Shown here piece by piece: positions 16,571-24,207 of a stretch of 64,000 nt of DNA (positions are counted from its first letter, which is position 1; every line of letters begins with the position of its first letter). The stretch spans positions 6,214 to 70,213 of the forward strand of contig DAXETY010000116.1 in NCBI GenBank assembly GCA_051155755.1, given 5' to 3'. A model generated the notes under the pieces. It made no database searches. It had not been told where the DNA came from and worked only from the letters and a program-made list of their open reading frames with translations. Position numbers and translations under genes: made by a program. The DNA is from DAXETY01 sp051155755. Lineage in GTDB: Bacteria; Desulfobacterota; Desulfobacteria; Desulfobacterales; SG8-13.

Positions 16571-19381
16571 TTTCGGCCGCGTGCAGCGATCCACAAGGTA
16601 TAAAATCGATTTGTAGTCCACTCCGCTGTGACTGGAAAGACCGATCTCACAAGTCCGGCTGGTGGAAAATCCCTCCCGCACGGCCGCCGGCAGCTGCGGC
16701 TTGAGACGGCGCAGACCGAAGTCGTTTAATTCCGGAACGGTAAAGCCGCGGTCGCCGGCGAAACCGCAGCAGACAATGTCCGGAGCCACCACCTCCTCGG
16801 CACACATGGCTGCCAGTCGATGCAGATCGCTTTCCAGGCCCATGATTTTGGCGCTGCAGACCGTGTGGATGGCAACCGGTCCGGGAATTTTTTCGAACTC
16901 CAGGCGATCGACCAGATACGCCAGGGTGAAACGGATCGGTTCGAACAGCTGCAGGCGCTTATCCAGGGTTTCCCGCATGTGATGCAGACACGGGCTCATG
17001 TCGCACAGAATCGGGATGCGACCGCCGTCGGAAACCTGCAGCAAGGCCGCTTCCAGCTCGGCGGCCTTGTCCCGGGCGGCTGCCTTCATCCCCTTGCTGG
17101 CGAAGGGCATGCCGCAGCAAAGCGATGCCATGCGCGGCGGGTAGCAGATGCCGTACCCGGCTTTGTGCAGCAGCAGGGCCGTCCGCCGGGGCAATGCATC
17201 GTTCTCGCTGCCCCGGGCCGGCCCCATGGTCCGGTTGATACAGGATGGGAAATACACCACCTGGTCTGCTCGTCCCAGGCAGCCGGTGGTCAGCGTGGCT
17301 CGGGCAGCCGACCGCGGCATGGCCGGCGTCCATTGCGGAAGACGGCCGCCCGACCACTGGCGCAGTTTACCGGTGGCGGCGGCCATGGCGTGTGAACCGA
17401 TCCGTCCGTGAACCCGGTCGAGCAGCCCGAGGCCGATACGGCCGACGGCCGTGACCTTGTCCATGTGCTCGGCCACCGATTTGCCGATCCGGCGGGCAAG
17501 CGGTTGCAGCCGATCGGCGCGCAGGTCCTTGATCAAGCGGCCGGTGTCGATGTCCACCGGACAGGTCAGAGCGCACAGCCCGTCGGCGGCACAGGTCCGG
17601 TCGCCATAATATTCAAATCGGCGCCGCAGGGCCGCCAGCCGTTGCGGATCCTCGCCGGAAGCCGCCAGCCGGGTCATTTCCCGAAAAACCACGATGCGCT
17701 GGCGTGCCGACAGCGTAAAGTCGTGCGACATGCAGCTGCGCTCACAAAATCCGCACTCGATGCAAGCATCCACGGTGTCATGCGCGGGCGGCATGGCCTT
17801 GAAATGCCTGACATGCGCTTCCGGATCGTCGTTGATAATCACGCCCGGATTGAGCAGGCCCTCGGGATCGAAAATCGACTTGATCTCCTGCATGACCTCG
17901 TAGAGCCGGTCGCCCCATTCCCGTCGGACGAACGGCGCCATGTTTCGCCCCGTGCCGTGCTCGGCTTTCAAGGAACCGTCGTATTTGTCCACCACCAGGC
18001 CGACCACCGCTTCCATGAAGGATTTGTATTTTTCGATTTCGGTGGCGTCGGCGAAATCCGGCGTCAGCACGAAGTGAACGTTGCCGTCGAAGACATGGCC
18101 CCAGATGATGGTGTCTTCGTATCGGTAGCGTCGAAAAAGGTGCTGGAGATCAAGCAGGCAGTCACGCAAGTGCTCGATGGGCACCGCGATGTCTTCGATG
18201 ATCACCGTGGTGCCTTTTTTGCGTCCGATACAGGCCGAGGGAAACAGCCCCTTGCGGATATTCCAGAGGGCCTCGGCCCGGGCGGGATCGGTTGAAAATT
18301 CGTACTCCCGGGCCAGGGGGAAATCCTGAAACCGGGCCTGGATTTCCGCCACCTGCTGCTGCAGGGCTTCGGGGGTCTCGGCCGCCGTTTCCACCAGCAG
18401 GGCCGTGACCGAATCGGCCAGATCGACGATGAACGGGGGCATGCCCGGCTTGTCCTGCACGGATCGCAGCGCCGTGCGATCCATGAGTTCGGCGGCACTG
18501 ACCGAGCATTCCTTCAGGACCCACACCGCCTCGCAGGCCTGGGCGATGTCGGGAAACAACATCAGCGCCGTGGCTTTGTGGGGCGGTTCCTCCAGTGTGC
18601 GGAAGGTGACTTCCGATAAAAAACCGAGGGTCCCTTCGGAGCCGATCAGCAGATGCTGAATCATGTCGATGGGATTGTCGTAATCGATGAGGGCGTTGAG
18701 ACTGTAACCGGTGGTGTTTTTAATCCCGTACTTGCCCCGGATGCGCGCCACCGATTGGGCATCGTCCCGGAGGCCGGAGGCCAGGGTTTCGATGCGTTCG
18801 CACATATCGGGCCGGTTTTGCACAAACGCCCGGCGGCTTTCGTCGTTGCGGGTGTCCAACACCGTGCCGTCGGCAAAAATGATCCGCATCCCCACCACCG
18901 TTCCCATGCTGTTTCCGGCAGTCCCGCTGGACATTCCGCAGGCGTTGTTGGAGACGATCCCACCGATTTTGGCCGAATTGATGGAGGCCGGATCCGGTCC
19001 GATTTTCTTCCCGTAGGGCGCCAGAAAGCGATTGGCCTCGGCGCCCAGCACACCCACCCCCAGGGTTACCTCGGAACGGTCGGCGCTCAGATGACAGTGC
19101 CGCCACCCTTCCGAGCCCAGCACCATCAGCACCGAATCGCTCAGCGCTTGACCGGACAGGCTGGTTCCGGCTGCCCGGAAAGTCAGCGCAATTCCCAGCG
19201 CGCGGCATTGCTGCAAAACGGTCAGCACTTCGGCCTCGGATTCCACTTTCACGATCAGTCGGGGGATCAGCCGGTAAAAGCTGGCGTCGGTGCCGTAAGC
19301 CAGGGTGCGCAGCGGATCGGTGATCAGTCGGGCGGAGGGGATCTCGGCGGCGAGTCGGTCGCAGAGGGTATTGTAGGACAT
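16559..19381 (-). CDS. FAD-binding and Fe-S 2-hydroxyacid dehydrogenase (Dld/GlcD-GlcF fusion)
   Basis: This is a 940-residue fusion. Residues 35-210 are a PCMH-type FAD domain (TFRAAGTSLSGQ; GGIVSNNACGMSSG). About 230-500 is the FAD-oxidase C domain (SEGTLGFLSEVTFRT; HVFDGNVHFVLTPDF; KAEHGTGRNMAPFV). Near 539-600 are two 4Fe-4S motifs (CIECGFCERSC; CAADGLCALTCPV). C-terminal CCG modules have CCGMPFASKG (about 755) and CCGFAGDRGF (about 871). The layout matches membrane-peripheral D-lactate or D-2-hydroxyacid dehydrogenases that pass electrons to quinone or other acceptors. Lactate is a likely substrate in this type of anaerobe, but this is inference. GGAGA precedes the ATG; a promoter and palindrome lie upstream. 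Confidence 0.88.
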   Translation of the reverse strand: MSYNTLCDRLAAEIPSARLITDPLRTLAYGTDASFYRLIPRLIVKVESEAEVLTVLQQCRALGIALTFRAAGTSLSGQALSDSVLMVLGSEGWRHCHLSADRSEVTLGVGVLGAEANRFLAPYGKKIGPDPASINSAKIGGIVSNNACGMSSGTAGNSMGTVVGMRIIFADGTVLDTRNDESRRAFVQNRPDMCERIETLASGLRDDAQSVARIRGKYGIKNTTGYSLNALIDYDNPIDMIQHLLIGSEGTLGFLSEVTFRTLEEPPHKATALMLFPDIAQACEAVWVLKECSVSAAELMDRTALRSVQDKPGMPPFIVDLADSVTALLVETAAETPEALQQQVAEIQARFQDFPLAREYEFSTDPARAEALWNIRKGLFPSACIGRKKGTTVIIEDIAVPIEHLRDCLLDLQHLFRRYRYEDTIIWGHVFDGNVHFVLTPDFADATEIEKYKSFMEAVVGLVVDKYDGSLKAEHGTGRNMAPFVRREWGDRLYEVMQEIKSIFDPEGLLNPGVIINDDPEAHVRHFKAMPPAHDTVDACIECGFCERSCMSHDFTLSARQRIVVFREMTRLAASGEDPQRLAALRRRFEYYGDRTCAADGLCALTCPVDIDTGRLIKDLRADRLQPLARRIGKSVAEHMDKVTAVGRIGLGLLDRVHGRIGSHAMAAATGKLRQWSGGRLPQWTPAMPRSAARATLTTGCLGRADQVVYFPSCINRTMGPARGSENDALPRRTALLLHKAGYGICYPPRMASLCCGMPFASKGMKAAARDKAAELEAALLQVSDGGRIPILCDMSPCLHHMRETLDKRLQLFEPIRFTLAYLVDRLEFEKIPGPVAIHTVCSAKIMGLESDLHRLAAMCAEEVVAPDIVCCGFAGDRGFTVPELNDFGLRRLKPQLPAAVREGFSTSRTCEIGLSSHSGVDYKSILYLVDRCTRPKSPR

Positions 19382-19466
19382 GGCGGATTCTCCAATCGGA
19401 ATTTCCGGTACCGTGGAAAAAGATTTTCCCCGAAATCGGTGGTTTCAAACTTGCCGGGGATCGGTA

Positions 19467-19525
19467 ACCCTAAGCTCAAATTAGGGTAATAGAAATCGGA
19501 TATCCCGAGACGTGCGGTCTGTCAA
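19467..19525 (-). promoter_or_regulatory. Promoter and downstream palindrome for the hydroxyacid dehydrogenase
   Basis: On the minus strand TTGACA (19520-19525) is 17 bases from TATCCG (19497-19502). A perfect 7-bp inverted repeat, ACCCTAA-N7-TTAGGGT (19467-19487), covers the expected transcription start region. This layout fits repression by a ligand-responsive regulator bound at the start site. The regulator is not encoded next to it. Confidence 0.5.
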
Positions 19526-19706
19526 CGACGGTTTCAACCCGTTGAATGGGCGATTCCGAAAAGCGGCAGCGGGGATTCGATCGGGACGCGAATCGGATCG
19601 CTGCAATTGCCGACGCGGCCGGAAGTCTCAGCGTTGCCGGCACATATAAATCCACAGGCAGTCGCAGGAGGTCGGCGGCCACTGGTTGGCAAAACGCGCT
19701 CGGGTT

Positions 19707-21257
19707 TCAGTCATTTTCGGGAGTCGCTTTGGGCGGGCTGCGCCGGCTTTGCAGGAGCCAGTCGAAAATCGCAGCGGGGTCCCGGTCGGCGGGCTCCGAA
19801 GAAAACATCGGCAGCGGCTGTCGACGGTTTTCGGCCGGCGGCGGCAGCAAGGGTTTTTCCGAACCGGCCGACGGTTGAATGCGGTGCTTTTCGGAAAACC
19901 CTTCCGGCGCAGCGGCCGTATCGACCGGACGATCGTCCGGTGGGGCCGATACCGGCGGCGCTTTCGAGGGTGTTTTTGGATCGGCGGCTTCGGACGGCGC
20001 CACGGAGATCGAGGGGGGCGCTTGATCGGTTGGCGTGCGGGGGGCCTCGGTCGGCGGCCGCTCGGAACGATGCGGAATGATGACCACCGCCGGCGGTGAA
20101 CCGGTGGTCGGCTTCGTTTGGGAGGCGGATTGCAGCGGAGATGACGGAAGCCGGATTTCCGGCAGCGGCAGAAGTTTCGGCGGCAGGTTTTCCTGCGCAT
20201 CGGTGGTCTGGGGAAGCCAGGGGGCCGCTGGCGTTGCACGCAGGTTTTTCAGAAAACCGCCGCCTTCCGTGTGACGCGATGGCGCCAAGGTCCCGAAGAG
20301 CAGAATCGCCCCGGGGACCAGCAAAACGAGCAGGAAGATTCCGATCGCCACCGGCCGGCGGCTGGATTTTCGGGGGGGTGGAACCGGTGCCGGCGCGCCG
20401 TGGGGTACCGAAGTGGAAAGATCTTCGGCAACCGAAGTCGCCGGCCCGACCTGCTGGGGAATCCGCACCCGCGGCTCGCAATCCAGTAGGATCTGCCGGT
20501 CGATGATATCGGCGCCGGCCTCGCAGCCAACATACAGGGCCAGGTCGCAAAGGATGTTGATCTGCCGGGGATAGCCCCCGGTGAATTCAAAGATTTCCTC
20601 CAGGGCATCCGGCGCAAAGAGGCGCCGGCGGCATCCCGCCGCCGCCAGCCGGTGGTTGATATAGGCCTCGGTTTCGTTGCCGAGCAGCGGCTCCAGTAAA
20701 CAGCGGATCGCGATCCGCTTGCGCACGGCATCGTTTTCGGGGCGATGCAGTTTTTGCAGCAGTTCGTTCTGTCCCACCAGCAGGATGTTCAAGAGCTTGC
20801 GGTTTCGAACTTCCAGATTCGACAACAGCCGCACCTCCTGGAGAATACCGGGGGTCATGATCTGCGCCTCGTCGACAATCAGCAGGGCCGTGCGACCACC
20901 GTCCCTGACCGCTTCAAGAAATCCACCCAGATGGCCGGTAAAATTTTCCTTGGTTCGAATCCGGTCTTGGATGCCGAAACCGTCGGCGACAAAATGAAAA
21001 AATTCTCTGCGGGTCAAGCCCGGATCCGCCAGGCGGGCGACGACCACCCGATCCGCAAGCCGCTCCACCAGCGCACTGATCAAGGTGGTTTTGCCGGTGC
21101 CGACTTCTCCGGTCATCAACAACAGCCCCTTGTTTTCCGCGGTCCCATAGCGCAACGTATCCAAGACCTCCTGTTGACGCGGGCCGGGCCAGAGAAATCG
21201 GGGATCGCTGTTTAGTTGAAATGGTTTTTCGGTGAGTTCGAAATGGGAAAGATACAT
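19707..21257 (-). CDS. ExeA/GspA-like AAA ATPase with transmembrane segment
   Basis: This is a 516-residue protein starting with the ExeA-type MYLSHFELTEKPFQ. It has Walker A GEVGTGKT (50-57), Walker B ALLIVDEAQ near 130, and the family's GGYPRQINILCDLAL block near 228. A single membrane helix (VAIGIFLLVLLVPGAILLFG, about 302-321) is followed by a roughly 190-residue Pro/Ser/Glu-rich, low-complexity periplasmic tail. ExeA in Aeromonas helps assemble the type II secretin with ExeB; here no ExeB or secretion gene is adjacent, and no peptidoglycan-binding domain is visible in the tail. AGGAG lies eight bases before the ATG. Confidence 0.8.
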   Translation of the reverse strand: MYLSHFELTEKPFQLNSDPRFLWPGPRQQEVLDTLRYGTAENKGLLLMTGEVGTGKTTLISALVERLADRVVVARLADPGLTRREFFHFVADGFGIQDRIRTKENFTGHLGGFLEAVRDGGRTALLIVDEAQIMTPGILQEVRLLSNLEVRNRKLLNILLVGQNELLQKLHRPENDAVRKRIAIRCLLEPLLGNETEAYINHRLAAAGCRRRLFAPDALEEIFEFTGGYPRQINILCDLALYVGCEAGADIIDRQILLDCEPRVRIPQQVGPATSVAEDLSTSVPHGAPAPVPPPRKSSRRPVAIGIFLLVLLVPGAILLFGTLAPSRHTEGGGFLKNLRATPAAPWLPQTTDAQENLPPKLLPLPEIRLPSSPLQSASQTKPTTGSPPAVVIIPHRSERPPTEAPRTPTDQAPPSISVAPSEAADPKTPSKAPPVSAPPDDRPVDTAAAPEGFSEKHRIQPSAGSEKPLLPPPAENRRQPLPMFSSEPADRDPAAIFDWLLQSRRSPPKATPEND

Positions 21258-21399
21258 CCAACGGCTCCTCGGCCAAGGAAAAAACCATGCACGGACTGCA
21301 TTCGGTAACGGTCTTTTCCCGGCCCGGCATCGGGCCCAAACGGCGGCTTGAAGACAAGGGGCTCAGAGGCGGATGGAAGCGAAGGCGGCAACGAATCGC

Positions 21400-22401
21400 T
21401 CAATCGCCCAGCATGTCTTTGATGGCATTCAGCACCGGGTTCATCGACTGGGGCACCGCTCGGGGCGAGGGTTGAACCCTGGCCAGATGGTTTTTTACGC
21501 AGTCGTATTGCTCCCAGCCTTTGAGCTCGTAGTCCAGATCGACCGACTGCCATTTGGCATGCCCGTTTTCCCTCAACCAGTTCAGATTCTCGTAAATTAG
21601 TTGGGCCACCAGTCCCACATTCTCGCAGTGATAGCGCCGAAAATCGTAGGAAACCAGCACAGCTTTGACCGCGGCGGTCCGCACAGCGGTTTCCTGCCAG
21701 GGGTAAGTGCCGGCCGGAATTTCGCCGTCGGGATAAAATTCCAGTATGCTTTTGTTCATAATCGGAATCACGGCCAGGTTGTCCGAAGCGGAGACATTTT
21801 CACTGAACAGCTTCACCGGGTAGCCGGCGACGTAGAACATGGCATCGATTTCACCGGATTTGAGCCGCGCCAGGGCTTCGTCGGTTCCGATGGGAACCAT
21901 GGCCGCCGGTTCGACTCCGGAAACCAGAAACAGCAGGCGGACGGTCAGGTAGGTGCCGCTGCCCTCTTCCCCCACGGCGACCCGTTTGCCCGCCAGATAA
22001 TCGAAGTTTTGAATATCGTTTTTACCGACTAGGTGAATTTCCTCGTTGTACAGTGGAAACACCATCTTGGTCTTCTCGGCGATCCGCTTCAGCACGGGGT
22101 CGTCCTGCACCTTGGTAATAAATGCCAGCACGTCCGACTGCACGATGCCCAACTGGGTGTTGGGCCTCTGATAGACCGCGTAGATGTTTTCCACCGAGCC
22201 ATTGGTGTTGTCGACCCGCAGCTGGATGTTGTCGCGTTCCAGCAGGGCTCTCAAATTCAGACCAAACTGGTAATAGGTGCCGCGGGGGCCGCCGGTGACG
22301 ATCCCCATGGAAATCGGCTCTTGTGCCGCAACAGTGGATGCACCGAGCAGCATCAGCAGTGCCGCACTCCATCCAACGAGTTTATAAACATAGCGATTCA
22401 T
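21400..22401 (-). CDS. TAXI family TRAP transporter solute-binding protein
   Basis: This is a 333-residue exported protein: signal peptide YKLVGWSAALLMLLGASTVAAQ, then the TAXI opening (ISMGIVTGGPRGTYYQFGLNL), TNGSVENI, QSDVLAF, a GKRVAVGEEGSGTYLTVRLL motif and PIGTDEALARLKSGEIDAMFYVAGYPV. These proteins bind organic acids or glutamate-like solutes for a TRAP permease. No membrane subunit is adjacent, so it is an orphan or has another role. The ATG at 22401 follows a run of seven G residues (GGGGGGGTCC); an in-frame codon at 22440 would add 13 residues without a signal peptide. Confidence 0.85.
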   Translation of the reverse strand: MNRYVYKLVGWSAALLMLLGASTVAAQEPISMGIVTGGPRGTYYQFGLNLRALLERDNIQLRVDNTNGSVENIYAVYQRPNTQLGIVQSDVLAFITKVQDDPVLKRIAEKTKMVFPLYNEEIHLVGKNDIQNFDYLAGKRVAVGEEGSGTYLTVRLLFLVSGVEPAAMVPIGTDEALARLKSGEIDAMFYVAGYPVKLFSENVSASDNLAVIPIMNKSILEFYPDGEIPAGTYPWQETAVRTAAVKAVLVSYDFRRYHCENVGLVAQLIYENLNWLRENGHAKWQSVDLDYELKGWEQYDCVKNHLARVQPSPRAVPQSMNPVLNAIKDMLGD

Positions 22402-22981
22402 GGACCCCCCCGGGCGGAAAGTTGCCCCCACCATGGTCAAAATGACCGGATGACGGCTGCCTGCCGTCCACCGGTGCGTGCGAAAAACGAAGGCCGGGAG
22501 CCCCTGCTAACGGTAACCCGGCCCGAATCGAGGTGATGTCGGCAATCTGACTCCGGCGCAGATGCATATCGACGTACCGCTACCCGGTACATAAGCATTG
22601 CAATTATCATGCAATTCGCAGCGTCGCGCCTTTCGCGAATAAACATAATAAGTTCATTGTATTATGACTTTGCACCGGTCGGTGCCGAATGAGATAGTGG
22701 GAATTGAACTGCCTAAAATTAGGCATTTTTTTACCCAATTTCGGCAAACTCTAAGAAATTTTTTTCACATGCGAAAACAGCATGAGACCCAATTGGGGAA
22801 TGTCAAACCGGGGCGGGGAGGAACGCTCGCGTCGGCCGACCGGCGGTTGAGCGGCCCGTCGTCGTCTTGGATCGACGGATGCCGCGTCGGTGGGAAAATA
22901 CTTCCGGGGGGCACCGGAAGTCAAAACGGGCGGGCGGTCCGCTGCATGAATGCCGACGGCGGGACCGGACGGTGCAACGCA
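22402..22981. other. Intergenic stretch with a short palindrome and T-run
   Basis: No gene is supported in these 580 bases. At 22710-22732 TGCCTAA-AA-TTAGGCA is followed directly by seven T residues on the plus strand, resembling a compact terminator. No plus-strand gene precedes it, so either a small RNA or an operator is possible. Confidence 0.35.
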
Positions 22982-23371
22982 CTATTTACCACCGACACCT
23001 TCTTTCGGATTCCCGACGTCGCTAATTTCGGTGGTATCGGTTTCCGCCAGCTCGTAAAAGTCCTGCAGTTGCTCCAGGGACAGTCTCTGATAGTTGAGCC
23101 AGTCTCGATTCAATACCACCTGGTTCAAATCACCAATGGCTGCATTCTGATTGGCGACGACAATGGCAACATCCCGCTTGAATTCTTTTACAAGCTGGTG
23201 AACCTGATTTTCGTACCGGTACGTATGAACGCCGATGGCGACGAAGCCCAAAAAAGTGACGATCAATATACTGAAGAATAAAATCCCGTTCAATCGTTCC
23301 GACCGTTGTATTCGCTTCATCAGCGTTTCGTATTCACCGATCGGAATCACCTCTTCGATGCCTTCTTCCAT
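22982..23371 (-). CDS. Single-pass membrane protein of unknown function
   Basis: This is a 129-residue protein with a cytoplasmic acidic start (MEEGIEEVIPIGEYETLMKRIQRSERL), one strong membrane helix (GILFFSILIVTFLGFVAIGV, about 29-48) and a helical C-terminal domain of about 80 residues (ENQVHQLVKEFKRDVAIVVANQNAAI...). The start is chosen because AAGGGGGCGGTT sits directly upstream; the longer in-frame reading has no ribosome binding site. The periplasmic helical part resembles the length of a small sensor or adaptor, but no family is recognised. Confidence 0.6.
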   Translation of the reverse strand: MEEGIEEVIPIGEYETLMKRIQRSERLNGILFFSILIVTFLGFVAIGVHTYRYENQVHQLVKEFKRDVAIVVANQNAAIGDLNQVVLNRDWLNYQRLSLEQLQDFYELAETDTTEISDVGNPKEGVGGK

Positions 23372-23924
23372 AACCGCCCCCTTTCTTGCAAATGACTTCT
23401 TTCCGACATTAAATTTGCAAGAACCATGCAAATAAGCGCTTTTCCTCTAAGCATAGTAATCTTATCGACTTATGCGCAGCTCCAGCAATCGAGTCATCCA
23501 TTTACGCGAATATTACTACCCTTTATTGGGAAGATTACCTCCCAACGAAGTCGGACCGGCGATGCGGAACATTTGTATTTCATTGTACTCACAGGCAAAT
23601 TCAACAATCCGAACGAACAGATATCGTCTTATTAATGACTGGAGGTCGGGCCGTCAAGCACGGATTGGATTTTCTCAATTTGTGCTTGACGGCATAACGA
23701 ATTTCCGCTTTTTCTGGAACGGAACCGAAGAAATATCTTGGCCTTCGGATGCCTCAATTCACGTGAGATAATTGAGCAGTGCGGATAAAAAGAAATGCTG
23801 GCATGAAAATCCGGTGAAATTCACGGCCGCCCAAAGCGGGCTGTGCGTCGCCCGGTGGAAGCCGAACCCGACGGGCATTCGAAAATCATGTGGTTATCAC
23901 TTGGCTTTGGAGGAGATCACCGGT
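23372..23924. other. Intergenic stretch, includes a long hairpin
   Basis: Apart from the inverted repeat at 23650-23693 no feature is supported. The region is AT-richer than its surroundings. Several TTGCAA-like half-sites occur near 23396-23442 upstream of the minus-strand membrane protein gene. Confidence 0.35.
23650..23693. repeat. 12-bp perfect inverted repeat (hairpin)
   Basis: GCCGTCAAGCAC (23650-23661) and GTGCTTGACGGC (23682-23693) pair perfectly, and the 20-base loop has a further ATTG/CAAT pairing. The structure should be very stable in RNA. No T-run follows on the plus strand, so it is not a standard terminator. Confidence 0.6.
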
Positions 23925-24005
23925 ATGGGGATGCTGGAATTTTTCATTATCGCAATGGTGGTCATTGGAATTTTGATTTTCTGGGATTATTTACGAAAAT
24001 CTTGA
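23925..24005 (+). CDS. 26-residue small membrane protein
   Basis: The reading frame encodes a short N-terminus and then one continuous hydrophobic helix (LEFFIIAMVVIGILIFWDYL) ending in RKS. GGAGGAGA lies eight bases before the ATG, a strong ribosome binding site for so short a frame, and the basic end would sit in the cytoplasm. A longer in-frame reading from 23772 is possible but its extra sequence looks random. Function unknown; single-helix proteins of this size often modulate larger membrane complexes. Confidence 0.5.
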   Translation: MGMLEFFIIAMVVIGILIFWDYLRKS

Positions 24006-24207
24006 TGGGAACCTCCGGCCAGGCGACCGGTCACCGCAAACCATCGGCCGCTGTTTGATGCGGGCCGCAGGCAACCGAACCGGTTGCCTGCGCACACCGG
24101 CAATATCGGCTGGATATGCAATCGGTGGCCGGTTTCGCTTGCAGCCGGGAAACCGGCGGTTTTCGCACACTCCCTCTTGCAACCCGGACCGACGCGTCTT
24201 GCCTCGG

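Noticed and set aside
23396..23442. TTGCAA/ATGCAAAT half-sites resembling the cooS-regulon palindrome
   Set aside because: No -24/-12 promoter lies nearby and the half-sites are not paired with the 1-base spacing; probably chance in AT-rich DNA.
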